Shown here piece by piece: positions 51,906 through 63,294 of a stretch of 64,000 nt of DNA. The notes beneath the pieces were generated by a model. That model was not told the DNA's origin, did no database searches, and saw only the letters and a program-made list of their open reading frames with translations. The stretch comes from Polynucleobacter sp. TSB-Sco08W16 (GTDB taxonomy: Bacteria > Pseudomonadota > Gammaproteobacteria > Burkholderiales > Burkholderiaceae), in contig NZ_CP061291.1 in the NCBI RefSeq assembly GCF_018687455.1, forward strand, positions 620,001-684,000, in the 5' to 3' direction. The position numbers and the translations under genes were made by a program. Position 1 is the stretch's first letter, and every line of letters starts with the position of its first letter.

Positions 51906-54662
51906 ATGGCAACAACAGTAAAAGTACTCGCTAAAGAATTAAAACGTACCGCGCCAGACCTCTTGGAGCAGTTGAAGGCGGCCGGTATCGAAAAAGGTTC
52001 TGAGGACGATAGCATTACCGAAAAGGACAAAACTGTCCTGCTTGAGCATTTGCAAAAAGCGCACGGTAATGTTGATGCAGGCGTACGCAAGAAGATCACA
52101 TTGATCAAGCGTGAGAGCTCTGAGATTCGTCAGGCTGACTCGGCTGGACGTACTCGCACAGTGCAAGTGGAAGTTCGTAAAAAGCGTGTGTTAGTAAAGG
52201 CGGGCGATAAAGCCCCTGAAGAAACTCCAGCACCAGCTAAAGAAACTGCACCTGCAGCGCCAGCTAAACCAATTCTTTCTGAGGAAGAATTAGAGAAACG
52301 GGCAGCTGAAGCAACTCGTCAAGCTGAGTTATTGGCTCGTCAAGAGGCGGAAATGAAGGCGGCTGAAGAGGCGCGTCAAAAAGAAGCGGCTGCACCTGCT
52401 CCTGAAAAGGAAGTAAAGCCAGTTGACGCTGCACCAGATGCTGCTGCTGAAGCTGCTGAGAAAAAGGCGCAGGCAGATAAAGCTTCCAAGGAATTGGCTG
52501 CAAGCAAAGAAAAAGAGTTGGCGGATATTCGTGTGCGTCGTGCTGCTGCTGAAGCTGAAGCTTTGGCAATTCGCGACATGATGAGTGCCCCAGCCCGCGT
52601 GCTTAAAGCACCGAGCGAAATTGCTGCTGAAGAAGCGAAAAAAGGTACATTGCACAAACCTGCTAAAGCAGAAGGTGCTGATGACAAGAAGAAGGCCGTT
52701 GCTAAGGTTGGCGGTAAAACAATTAAGTCCTCCGAGACATCCTCTACTTGGCAAGAAGAAGGCGCCAAGAAACCGGGTGGCCTGAAGACGCGTGGCGATA
52801 GCTCTGGTGGTGTTGGTGGTTGGCGTTCTGGTGGTGGTCGTAAAAAACAGCGTCAAATCGCTGAAGCGAACGTTGACACTAACTTCCAAGTTCCAACTGA
52901 GCCAGTAGTGCGTGACGTGCAAGTACCAGAAACGATTACGGTTGCTGAGCTTGCTCACGCAATGGCAGTCAAGAGTGCAGAAGTGATTAAGCTCCTGATG
53001 GGCATGGGTCAAATGGTCACCATTAACCAAGTGCTCGATCAAGATACAGCCATGATCATTGTCGAAGAAATGGGTCATAAAGCACATGCAGCAAAATTGG
53101 ATGATCCAGATTTAGACTTGGGTACTGATGGCCATGATGCTGAATTGTTGCCACGTCCTCCAGTAGTGACAGTGATGGGTCACGTTGACCATGGTAAAAC
53201 CTCTTTGCTCGATAAGATTCGTGCAGCAAAAGTAGCCACTGGCGAAGCTGGCGGTATTACCCAGCATATTGGTGCCTACCACGTAGAAACTCCACGTGGC
53301 ATGATCACTTTCTTGGATACTCCGGGTCACGAAGCATTTACTGCAATGCGTGCTCGCGGTGCTAAGGCAACCGATATTGTGATCTTGGTAGTTGCGGCTG
53401 ACGACGGCGTGATGCCGCAAACTAAAGAGGCGATTCACCATGCGGTAGCTGGTGGCGTGCCTTTGGTAGTGGCAATCAATAAGATTGATAAACCTGAAGC
53501 CAATGCTGATCGCGTTAAAACTGAATTGGTTGCAGAGCAAGTTGTGCCAGAGGAGTACGGTGGCGATGTGCCATTTATTCCGGTATCTGCAAAAACAGGT
53601 GAAGGTATTGATGCGCTTTTAGAGAACGTACTCTTGCAAGCAGAAATCTTGGAGCTCAAAGCTCCTAAAGATGCTCCTGCACAAGGCTTAGTTATTGAAG
53701 CCCGTTTGGACAAAGGTAAGGGTCCTGTTGCAACCATCTTGGTTCAATCTGGAACGCTCAAGCGAGGCGATATGTTGTTAGCCGGCTCAACCTTCGGTCG
53801 CGTACGCGCTATGTTGGATGAAAACGGTAAACCCTGTAACGAAGCTGGCCCATCTATTCCTGTTGAAATTCAAGGTTTATCTGAAGTTCCTGCGGCTGGT
53901 GAGTCGGTACAAGTGGTTCCTGATGAGCGTAAGGCTCGTGAGATTGCACTTTTCCGTCAAGGCAAGTTCCGTGATGTGAAGTTAGCTAAGCAACAGGCAT
54001 TCAAACTTGAAACCATGATGGAAAACATGGAAGAGGGTGCGATTGAAGCTAAATTATTGCCATTAATCATTAAGGCTGACGTGCAAGGCTCTCAAGAAGC
54101 GTTGGCACAATCTTTAATGAAGCTATCAACACCAGAAGTGAAGGTGCAAATCGTCCACGCTGCTGTGGGTGGCATTACCGAGACTGACGTGAACTTAGCA
54201 GTTGCTTCTAAAGCCGTGATCTTTGGTTTTAACTCTCGTGCAGATGCTGCAGCGCGTAAGCTAGCTGAGAACAACGGTGTTGATATTCGTTATCACAACA
54301 TCATTTATGACGCAGTTGATGAGGTGAAGCTCGCCTTGAGCGGTATGCTGACTCCGGATAAGAAGGAAGAGGTCACCGGCTTGGTTGAAATTCGTCAAGT
54401 CTTCCTAGTATCTAAGGTTGGCGCAATTGCGGGTTGCTTAGTAGTTGATGGCGTCGTTAAGCGTACCTCTAGTGTTCGCCTCTTGCGTGACAACGTAGTG
54501 GTATGGACTGGTGAGCTCGACTCTCTTAAGCGCTTTAAAGATGACGCAAAAGAAGTTCGCGCCGGCGTTGAGTGTGGCCTGTCATTAAAAGGCTACAACG
54601 ACATTAAAGAAGGTGACCAATTAGAGGTGTTTGAAGTGACTGAAGTCGCTCGTTCACTCTAA
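51906..54662 (+). CDS. infB: Translation initiation factor IF-2
   Basis: A 918-residue GTPase. The N-terminus has an IF2_N helix domain (VKVLAKELKRTAPDLLEQLK), then a long Ala/Lys/Glu-rich linker (about residues 95-290) and a second IF2_N domain. The G domain begins with VMGHVDHGKTSLLDKI (near residue 422), followed by DTPGHEAF and NKIDKPEA. Domains II-IV complete it to the C-terminal C1/C2. It brings initiator tRNA to the 30S subunit. It follows nusA by 13 bases, with GAGAGGAAG before the ATG. Confidence 0.97.
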   Translation: MATTVKVLAKELKRTAPDLLEQLKAAGIEKGSEDDSITEKDKTVLLEHLQKAHGNVDAGVRKKITLIKRESSEIRQADSAGRTRTVQVEVRKKRVLVKAGDKAPEETPAPAKETAPAAPAKPILSEEELEKRAAEATRQAELLARQEAEMKAAEEARQKEAAAPAPEKEVKPVDAAPDAAAEAAEKKAQADKASKELAASKEKELADIRVRRAAAEAEALAIRDMMSAPARVLKAPSEIAAEEAKKGTLHKPAKAEGADDKKKAVAKVGGKTIKSSETSSTWQEEGAKKPGGLKTRGDSSGGVGGWRSGGGRKKQRQIAEANVDTNFQVPTEPVVRDVQVPETITVAELAHAMAVKSAEVIKLLMGMGQMVTINQVLDQDTAMIIVEEMGHKAHAAKLDDPDLDLGTDGHDAELLPRPPVVTVMGHVDHGKTSLLDKIRAAKVATGEAGGITQHIGAYHVETPRGMITFLDTPGHEAFTAMRARGAKATDIVILVVAADDGVMPQTKEAIHHAVAGGVPLVVAINKIDKPEANADRVKTELVAEQVVPEEYGGDVPFIPVSAKTGEGIDALLENVLLQAEILELKAPKDAPAQGLVIEARLDKGKGPVATILVQSGTLKRGDMLLAGSTFGRVRAMLDENGKPCNEAGPSIPVEIQGLSEVPAAGESVQVVPDERKAREIALFRQGKFRDVKLAKQQAFKLETMMENMEEGAIEAKLLPLIIKADVQGSQEALAQSLMKLSTPEVKVQIVHAAVGGITETDVNLAVASKAVIFGFNSRADAAARKLAENNGVDIRYHNIIYDAVDEVKLALSGMLTPDKKEEVTGLVEIRQVFLVSKVGAIAGCLVVDGVVKRTSSVRLLRDNVVVWTGELDSLKRFKDDAKEVRAGVECGLSLKGYNDIKEGDQLEVFEVTEVARSL

Positions 54663-54672
54663 TAGGTAATTC

Positions 54673-55050
54673 ATGCATAAGACCAGCCCACATCGTAACC
54701 AGCGTCTTGCTGATCAAATTCAGCGAGACCTGGCCGAGCTGATTCCGCGTGAATTGCGCAGCCCTAGTTTGGGTTTGATTACCTTACAAAGTATCGAACT
54801 CTCTCCCGACCTAGCGCATGCCAAAGTGTTCTTCACCGTATTGGGTGCAGAGCCTGAGCATGCCTTGAAGGCGCTTCAGGAAAAAGCCGGGTACTTGCAT
54901 TCTTTATTATTTAAACGTTTGCATATTCACACTGTGCCAACTTTGCACTTTCACTATGACAGCTCAGTAGAGCATGGCATAGAGATGTCTCGATTGATCG
55001 ATCAAGCGGTAGATAGTGATCGCGGCGATCAACAAGACGAGAATAAATAA
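54673..55050 (+). CDS. rbfA: Ribosome-binding factor A
   Basis: A 125-residue KH-like protein for late 30S maturation. It shows NQRLADQIQRDLAELIPREL, the strand LGLITLQSIELSPDLAHAKV and the C-terminal helix region HFHYDSSVEHGIEMSRLIDQ. It starts ten bases after infB. The length is that of the family (about 120-135). Confidence 0.95.
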   Translation: MHKTSPHRNQRLADQIQRDLAELIPRELRSPSLGLITLQSIELSPDLAHAKVFFTVLGAEPEHALKALQEKAGYLHSLLFKRLHIHTVPTLHFHYDSSVEHGIEMSRLIDQAVDSDRGDQQDENK

Positions 55051-55052
55051 AT

Positions 55053-55964
55053 ATGTCCACGCGTATCGACGGCGTAGTTTTGCTTGATAAACCTGCGGGA
55101 ATGAGTTCCCAGGGTGCGGTTACTGCCGTCAAGCGCGCATTTAAGGCTGATAAAGCAGGGCACACTGGCACTTTAGATCCGATGGCTACTGGTTTATTGC
55201 CAATTTGCCTTGGTGAAGCCACTAAATACTCACAAGATTTACTCGAGGCTGACAAGACTTATGTTGCTCAAGTGAAGTTTGGTGCACGGACTGATACAGG
55301 CGATGCTGAGGGCCTTGTAATCGAAGAGCTTCCTCTGCCTGCTTTTGAGAATGAAGCCGCTATGCGGATAGCCTTAGATGCTCTGTTGCCTACATTTACA
55401 GGGCCCATTTCTCAAGTGCCCCCAATGTATTCGGCGCTCAAACGTGATGGCAAGCCTTTATATGAGTACGCCCGTGCTGGTGTTGAGTTAGAGCGCACTG
55501 CACGTGATATCACTATTCATAAAATTCGCTGGACCAATATTCAGTGGCCAGAGGCAACTTTAGAAGTATCTTGTAGCAAGGGAACGTATATTCGCGTCTT
55601 GGCTGAAGATCTTGGTAAGGCCTTAGGTTGTGGAGCCCATTTAGTTGGGCTGCGTAGAACTGAAGTTGGGCATTTAAATTTAGAGCAGTCTTTCACTATT
55701 GAATCCATTAAAAATGCACTGCTCGATAGCTCTAGCTACATTTTGCCAATTGATGCCTTATTACAGACCCTGCCGCATCTGACGGTTGATGAGCAACAAG
55801 CTAAACGTTTGGAGTTGGGGCAACGCGTTCCATTGAACTTACCTTCGATTGAGGCTTTGGTGCGGATTTATCGTGCTACTGCTGCACCCCATAACTTTAT
55901 TGGCACTGCTGATTGGCGATCAGGAGTTTTACATCCTAAACGCTTAATTTCTTCAGCCCATTAA
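55053..55964 (+). CDS. truB: tRNA pseudouridine(55) synthase
   Basis: A 303-residue enzyme making pseudouridine 55 in the T-arm of tRNA. The catalytic Asp42 is in GHTGTLDPMATGLLPICLG. Further family blocks are QVPPMYSALKRDGKPLYEYA and SCSKGTYIRVLAEDLGKALG. A C-terminal domain follows. It starts two bases after the rbfA stop and closes the rimP-nusA-infB-rbfA-truB block. Confidence 0.96.
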   Translation: MSTRIDGVVLLDKPAGMSSQGAVTAVKRAFKADKAGHTGTLDPMATGLLPICLGEATKYSQDLLEADKTYVAQVKFGARTDTGDAEGLVIEELPLPAFENEAAMRIALDALLPTFTGPISQVPPMYSALKRDGKPLYEYARAGVELERTARDITIHKIRWTNIQWPEATLEVSCSKGTYIRVLAEDLGKALGCGAHLVGLRRTEVGHLNLEQSFTIESIKNALLDSSSYILPIDALLQTLPHLTVDEQQAKRLELGQRVPLNLPSIEALVRIYRATAAPHNFIGTADWRSGVLHPKRLISSAH

Positions 55965-56024
55965 TATTTTTTATACGAAACACTCATTACTCCTTTTACT
56001 TATCATTAACTTTAGAAGCTTCAC

Positions 56025-57842
<1,818 letters not shown>

Positions 57843-57866
57843 TCTGTTTTTGCTTGAGAAGTATTT

Positions 57867-57894
57867 AAGAAGCCACCTACGGGTGGCTTCTTTT
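57867..57894. terminator. Intrinsic terminator after typA
   Basis: A perfect 11-base-pair stem AAGAAGCCACC / GGTGGCTTCTT with a TACG loop (57867-57892), followed by TT and an AT-rich run. It ends 25 bases after the typA stop and reaches the stop of the convergent MFS gene, so it may serve both. Confidence 0.9.
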
Positions 57895-59071
57895 ATTCTG
57901 TCAAAAAGAAAATGAAGCCGGCTGCAGGGAACGCAAACCCAATCCAGGCAACAAGGGTCCAACCCCCATAGATATAGGCTGTACTGGCAATGGCCGACCC
58001 AATTGCACCACCGGCAAAAAAGATAGTCATATAAAGAGCATTGAGTCTGCTACGAACCTCGGCGCCCAAAAGATAAATGGTGCGCTGACCTAGAACAACA
58101 TTACTCTGTACGCCAAGATCCAGAACAATTCCAGCTATAACGAGCCATATTAACGATCCTGAGCCGCCGAGCTGTGCAATCAGAAAAGCAATTGCAGCTG
58201 CAGCAAGAGAAAAGCCTGTGGCGATTTTGGTATGGCCGCGGTCAGCCAATCTCCCGGCAATTGGTGCCGCAATGACCCCTAAAGCACCGGCTAAGGCAAA
58301 TAGGGCAATACCTTGTTGAGAGAGCTTGAATTGTGGTCCGGCAAGCAAGATTGGAGTGATGGTCCAAAACAATGTAAAGGAAGCAAACAGGGATGCTTGA
58401 TACAGCGCGCGACGCCTGAGTATGGGTGTATTCCATAAAAGCGTCCACAGTGAAGCAATCAGTGAGAAATAGTGGTGCGTAGCATGTGGTTTACGTTTAG
58501 GCAGTAATAGCCACAGAATCATTGACAGTGCTATCAGCAGGATTGCTGAAGCACCAAAGACTGCTCGCCAGCCAAAAGAGTGGGCAATGAGACTGGCGAT
58601 AGGGCGAGCCAACATAATGCCCATGAGTAAGCCGCTCATAATGCTGCCAACGGTACGTCCCCGATTTTGTTCAGGGGTAATGTGCGCAGCCATAGGAATG
58701 AGCATTTGCACGGAGACCGAGCCAATGCCAATAATGAGCGAAGAAAAGAGGAACATTGCTGGGGTCTTGGCTAGCATGGCAATAAATAAGGCGAGGATTC
58801 CGCCGCAGATCGTCAATACGATGAGTTTGCGATTCTCAAGGAGGTCTCCAAGCGGCACCAGAAGTATTAAGCCAAGGCAATACCCTAGCTGAGTAAGAGT
58901 CACAATTAGACTGGCAGCTGTCTCATCCAGACCTATTTCAGGGGCAATTAGGCTAATGAGAGGCTGGGCATAATAGAGGTTTGCAACAATCAATCCACAA
59001 GCACAGGCAAACAGAAAAATCATCCATTTCGGCATGGATTCGCTTGGCTTTGAAGGGTTGATTGTGTTCAT
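57893..59071 (-). CDS. MFS transporter
   Basis: A 392-residue permease with 12 predicted membrane helices and the MFS loop-2/3 pattern LVPLGDLLENRKLIVLTICG. A further motif is the GALGVIAAPIAGRLADRGHT region in the second half. N-terminal LFACACGLIVANLYYAQPLI is typical of the MFS group annotated as YgaY/sugar- or drug-efflux-like. The substrate is unknown. It converges with typA and diverges from tex. Confidence 0.88.
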   Translation of the reverse strand: MNTINPSKPSESMPKWMIFLFACACGLIVANLYYAQPLISLIAPEIGLDETAASLIVTLTQLGYCLGLILLVPLGDLLENRKLIVLTICGGILALFIAMLAKTPAMFLFSSLIIGIGSVSVQMLIPMAAHITPEQNRGRTVGSIMSGLLMGIMLARPIASLIAHSFGWRAVFGASAILLIALSMILWLLLPKRKPHATHHYFSLIASLWTLLWNTPILRRRALYQASLFASFTLFWTITPILLAGPQFKLSQQGIALFALAGALGVIAAPIAGRLADRGHTKIATGFSLAAAAIAFLIAQLGGSGSLIWLVIAGIVLDLGVQSNVVLGQRTIYLLGAEVRSRLNALYMTIFFAGGAIGSAIASTAYIYGGWTLVAWIGFAFPAAGFIFFLTE

Positions 59072-59137
59072 GTTCGATAGTTTATTCTCTATCTTTTGGG
59101 TTTGCCGAACCCGTTATGTATCTTTCTATAAGTCTTT

Positions 59138-61495
59138 ATGCTGCCTTCAATTGAACAACGTCTTGCCCAAGAACTTTCTGCCAAACCGAACCAAGTAGCT
59201 GCAGCAGTAGCACTGCTAGATGAGGGTGCTACCGTTCCCTTTATTGCCCGTTATCGTAAAGAAGCCACTGGTGGTTTAGATGATGTGCAATTGCGTTTAC
59301 TCGAAGAACGCTTAAGCTACTTGCGTGAGCTTGAGGATCGTCGTAAAACGATTGTTGCCTCGATTGAGGAGCAGGGCAAGATGACCCCGGAATTACTCAA
59401 GACCATCATGCTGGCTGAAGATAAGACTCGCCTGGAAGATCTCTATCTACCCTATAAGCCTAAGCGCAGAACGAAGGCGCAGATTGCTTTGGAAGCTGGT
59501 CTAGAGCCGTTAGCAAATGACTTGCTGGCTAATCCAAATCTGGATCCCGAAACCGAAGCAGCAAAATATATCAAAGAGCCGTTCAAGATCGATGACACGG
59601 ATAATCCGGGGGTAGTTGACACTAAAGCTGCTCTGGAAGGCGCACGTCAAATCTTGATGGAGCGTTTTGCAGAAGATGCTGCCCTAGTTCAGTCCTTAAG
59701 AGTCTACTTGCAAGACCATGGCGTCGTGGAGTCCAAGGTTATTGCTGGCAAAGAGCAGGAGGGTGAGAAGTTTGCAGATTATTTTGATTACTCTGAACCG
59801 ATTAAGGCGATTCCATCACATCGTGCCCTAGCCTTGTTCAGAGGCCGCCGTGAGCAAATGCTGATGGTGAATTTGCGTTTAGATACTGAAGCAGAAAAGC
59901 CCAAGTGGGATGCTCCGCACAATCCATGTGAAATGCGTATTGCTAATCACTTTAAGATCAAAAATGAGGGGCGAGCAGCAGATACTTGGTTGGCCGATAC
60001 GGTGCGTTGGACTTGGCGTGTGAAGTGTTCCTTGCATTTGGAGTCAGAGCTGATGACTGCTTTACGTGAACGCTCAGAAACTGAAGCGATTAATGTCTTT
60101 GCGCGCAATTTAAAAGATCTTCTGCTGGCGGCGCCAGCTGGCCCAAGAGTAACCATTGGCCTAGACCCAGGTATGCGTACTGGTGTGAAGGTGGCGGTAG
60201 TGGATGCCACAGGCAAAGTAGTGGATACCGATGTGATTTATCCGCATCAACCAAAAAATGATTGGACAGGATCGCTGCTGACTTTAGCTAAATTGGCTGA
60301 GAAGCATAAAGCAAGCTTAATTTCGATTGGAAACGGCACCGCATCTCGTGAAACCGACAAACTCGCACAAGATCTGATTAAAGCAAAACCAGAATTAGGT
60401 CTCACGAAGATTGTGGTCTCTGAAGCAGGGGCATCGGTTTATTCTGCATCCGAATATGCCTCAAAAGAATTGCCAGGCATGGATGTGTCTTTACGCGGTG
60501 CGGTATCGATTGCCCGCCGATTGCAGGACCCTCTCGCAGAATTGGTGAAGATCGATCCCAAATCAATTGGTGTTGGTCAATATCAGCATGATGTAATGCA
60601 GACCCAGTTAGCAAAATCTCTAGTGGCAGTAGTGGAGGATTGTGTGAATGCAGTAGGGGTTGATGTAAATACTGCCTCAGCGCCCTTACTTGCGAGAGTT
60701 TCAGGATTAAGCTCAACCGTAGCCGAAGGTATTGTGGCTTATCGCGATAGCAAGGGTGCATTTCAGTCCAGAATGGAGCTCAAGAGCGTGCCGCGCCTTG
60801 GCGATAAGACCTTTGAACAAGCTGCTGGCTTTCTGCGCATCATGAATGGACAAGATCCTTTAGATGCTTCTGCAGTACATCCTGAATCTTATCCATTGGT
60901 AGAAAAGATTCTGAAAGATATTCAGAAGGGCGTCAAAGAAGTTATTGGCGATGCCAATCTATTAAAATCTCTTTCACCAGAAAAGTACGCTGATGGCCAG
61001 TTTGGCGTCCCAACCGTTACCGATATTCTCAAGGAATTAGAAAAACCAGGCCGCGATCCACGTCCTGAATTTACTACCGCCACTTTTAAAGATGGTGTGG
61101 AAAAAATAAGCGACCTGAAGGCTGAAATGATTTTGGAAGGCGTAGTGACTAACGTTGCTGCCTTCGGGGCGTTTGTTGATATTGGCGTTCACCAAGATGG
61201 TTTAGTTCATATCTCTGCGCTATCTAACACCTTTGTCAAAGATCCCCATTCTGTAGTCAAGGCAGGTCAGGTTGTCAAAGTGAAAGTGCTTGAGGTGGAT
61301 GAGAAGCGTAAGCGGATTGCTTTAACTATGCGCCTTTCAGATGAGGCTCCTAAGGCAGGCCCCCATTCAAGCCCAGAACAAAGGGTTGCTAATAAGCCTA
61401 AATCTAATGAGTCTAGAAAGCCCCAGGAGGATAGACGGCAGGCTGCACCAATGAATAATGCGATGGCCATGGCCTTGGCTAAATTAAAGAAATAA
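59138..61495 (+). CDS. tex: Tex family RNA-binding protein
   Basis: A 785-residue multidomain protein: N-terminal helical part (VAAAVALLDEGATVPFIARY), a YqgF/RNase H-like domain (about residues 330-450, TIGLDPGMRTGVKVAVVDAT), helix-hairpin-helix motifs (about 495-560) and a C-terminal S1 domain (about 660-735, EGVVTNVAAFGAFVDIGVHQ). The architecture and length match Tex, a transcriptional accessory protein. The last 45 residues are a charged, Pro/Gln-rich tail. It is single and divergent from the MFS gene. Confidence 0.95.
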   Translation: MLPSIEQRLAQELSAKPNQVAAAVALLDEGATVPFIARYRKEATGGLDDVQLRLLEERLSYLRELEDRRKTIVASIEEQGKMTPELLKTIMLAEDKTRLEDLYLPYKPKRRTKAQIALEAGLEPLANDLLANPNLDPETEAAKYIKEPFKIDDTDNPGVVDTKAALEGARQILMERFAEDAALVQSLRVYLQDHGVVESKVIAGKEQEGEKFADYFDYSEPIKAIPSHRALALFRGRREQMLMVNLRLDTEAEKPKWDAPHNPCEMRIANHFKIKNEGRAADTWLADTVRWTWRVKCSLHLESELMTALRERSETEAINVFARNLKDLLLAAPAGPRVTIGLDPGMRTGVKVAVVDATGKVVDTDVIYPHQPKNDWTGSLLTLAKLAEKHKASLISIGNGTASRETDKLAQDLIKAKPELGLTKIVVSEAGASVYSASEYASKELPGMDVSLRGAVSIARRLQDPLAELVKIDPKSIGVGQYQHDVMQTQLAKSLVAVVEDCVNAVGVDVNTASAPLLARVSGLSSTVAEGIVAYRDSKGAFQSRMELKSVPRLGDKTFEQAAGFLRIMNGQDPLDASAVHPESYPLVEKILKDIQKGVKEVIGDANLLKSLSPEKYADGQFGVPTVTDILKELEKPGRDPRPEFTTATFKDGVEKISDLKAEMILEGVVTNVAAFGAFVDIGVHQDGLVHISALSNTFVKDPHSVVKAGQVVKVKVLEVDEKRKRIALTMRLSDEAPKAGPHSSPEQRVANKPKSNESRKPQEDRRQAAPMNNAMAMALAKLKK

Positions 61496-61524
61496 ATTCT
61501 GGATTGCTGCGCTAAGATATTTGC

Positions 61525-62352
61525 ATGGAACAGTTTCTTAATAACAAGCAACTCATTTATTTCCTACCCTTGGTTGCATTTGCCATCTTGGCAGAATCTC
61601 TGCTCTATAAGTGGCGTTATCGTAAATCCTACCCTTGGATTGAAAGTGCTACCTCGCTTGGAGTTGGAATAGGGCATCAGATCACCGGCATTATTAATCG
61701 ATTATTGATTCAGGGTGTGATGGCCAGCTTCATTTGGCAATATCGCATCTATACGGTGCCTGAAGCATGGTGGAGATACCCCGCCTTATTTTTAGGTCTG
61801 GAGTTTTGTTACTACTGGTATCACCGCGCCTCACATGAAGTATTTCTGATGTGGGCAACACATAGCACTCACCACTCGCCAAATGAAATGACGCTCTCAG
61901 CAGCCTACCGTTTAGGTTGGTTGCCGCTTCTTTCCTTTACTTGGGTGTTTTTCTTTCCCCTCGTGTTGATTGGCTTTTCGCCAATCGAGGTATTCACCAT
62001 GCTCTCCATTAACCTAATGTATCAATTCTGGTTGCATACAAAATTGATTCCAAGATTAGGTTTTCTGGAGGGCATTATTAATACTCCATCAGCACATCGA
62101 GTTCATCATGCAAGTAATCCTGCCTACCTAGACAAAAACTATGGGGGGATCCTCATGATTTTTGACAGAATATTTGGAACCTATATTGCCGAAGATGCCA
62201 ATACCGAGATTGTCTATGGCTTAACGCACCCAAACTATTCCAAAAATCCTGTCAACGTTGTCTTTAATGTCTGGAAGCAATTGCTTAAAGGGATTGCGCA
62301 GAAGAAAACGCTGCGTGAGAAAATCAGGCTCATCTTCTCGGCACCGCAATAA
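61525..62352 (+). CDS. Sterol desaturase/fatty acid hydroxylase family membrane protein
   Basis: A 275-residue inner-membrane diiron enzyme with about four helices. The eight-histidine pattern is present: HRASH (residues 100-104), HSTHH (113-117) and HRVHH near residue 192 in SAHRVHHASN. It belongs to the FA_hydroxylase (ERG3/C-5 desaturase) family, whose bacterial members modify lipids or hopanoids. Substrate unknown. It follows tex by 29 bases but has its own leader. Confidence 0.9.
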   Translation: MEQFLNNKQLIYFLPLVAFAILAESLLYKWRYRKSYPWIESATSLGVGIGHQITGIINRLLIQGVMASFIWQYRIYTVPEAWWRYPALFLGLEFCYYWYHRASHEVFLMWATHSTHHSPNEMTLSAAYRLGWLPLLSFTWVFFFPLVLIGFSPIEVFTMLSINLMYQFWLHTKLIPRLGFLEGIINTPSAHRVHHASNPAYLDKNYGGILMIFDRIFGTYIAEDANTEIVYGLTHPNYSKNPVNVVFNVWKQLLKGIAQKKTLREKIRLIFSAPQ

Positions 62353-62361
62353 GTCTGAGGA

Positions 62362-63282
62362 CTACTCAATAGGCATTACTGTTACAGCAACATCTAGTGT
62401 GTGATCAGCGCCACCATGGATAACGCCACGAATAGGGGAGACATCGGCATAATCTCTGCCTTGCGCTAGATGGACATAATCTTCACCTGGCGTTTCATAG
62501 CCCCAGCGGTTATTGGTTGGGTCTAGATCACACCATAGTCCTGAAGATAGCTGACCATTTTCATCTATGCTTGGCACATAGACGGATACCCAAGCATGGG
62601 ATGCGTCTCCACCAATCAGCCTAGCTTGTCCAGGAGGTGGGTTAGTCAAAATATAGCCGCTGATGTATTTGGCAGGCAGGCCAATACTGCGTAATGAGGC
62701 AATTAAGATATGTGCAAAGTCTTGGCATACACCTTCGCGCTTTGCTAAAGCCTCAAGCGCTGGAGTTCCTATATCAGTGCTCTTGCTGACATAATGAAAT
62801 TCACCATAGATACGCTGTGTTAAATCAATTGCTGCTTCTAGAATTGGTCTGCTGTTTGTAAAGTTTGCTCTGGCAAACTCAGTAAACTCAGGGCGTAGAG
62901 CGATAAATGGGGAGGTGAATAAAAACTCTGAAGCAGCATCCCATTTGGTATTGGAGTGATAGCGAAAATACTCTCGAACCGCTTCCCATGGAGGGGTATC
63001 TTCTGGTTTGGGGCCTATATATACATTGCCATTAGTTTCAATCAAAGATTTGGCAACGATGGAAAGTTCACTATGTCTATTTTGCAGTGAAAAGAATGTG
63101 CAAATATTGCCGTAGTTATCTAAATTTTCTTCTGACCAAGCTGGCTTTGGATTGACCTGTATCTCCGTCTTCAAGACTTGCTGCGATCCAGTGGATGCCG
63201 GCTTGAGATGGGCAAAATGCTGCGCTATTTCTACGTTGGGATCGTAGGAGTAATGGGTGTCGTGAGTAATTTCGAGCAGCAT
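62362..63282 (-). CDS. Transglutaminase-like protein
   Basis: A 306-residue transglutaminase-core protein. N-terminal Bact_transglu_N domain (MLLEITHDTHYSYDPNVEIA). The catalytic triad is Cys186 in REGVCQDFAHIL, His229 in GDASHAWVSVYV and Asp252 in WCDLDPTNN. It is probably a cysteine peptidase or amidase, not a cross-linker. It follows an alpha-E protein gene by 12 bases, the arrangement predicted elsewhere for peptide-tag synthesis systems with a circularly permuted ATP-grasp. Confidence 0.9.
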   Translation of the reverse strand: MLLEITHDTHYSYDPNVEIAQHFAHLKPASTGSQQVLKTEIQVNPKPAWSEENLDNYGNICTFFSLQNRHSELSIVAKSLIETNGNVYIGPKPEDTPPWEAVREYFRYHSNTKWDAASEFLFTSPFIALRPEFTEFARANFTNSRPILEAAIDLTQRIYGEFHYVSKSTDIGTPALEALAKREGVCQDFAHILIASLRSIGLPAKYISGYILTNPPPGQARLIGGDASHAWVSVYVPSIDENGQLSSGLWCDLDPTNNRWGYETPGEDYVHLAQGRDYADVSPIRGVIHGGADHTLDVAVTVMPIE

Positions 63283-63294
63283 GATGGGTAATTT

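Noticed and set aside
52329..53087. A 252-codon open frame antisense to infB
   Set aside because: It is a mirror of the Ala/Lys/Glu-rich IF-2 linker. The product is Phe/Ser/His-rich without any motif, and IF-2 is unmistakable.
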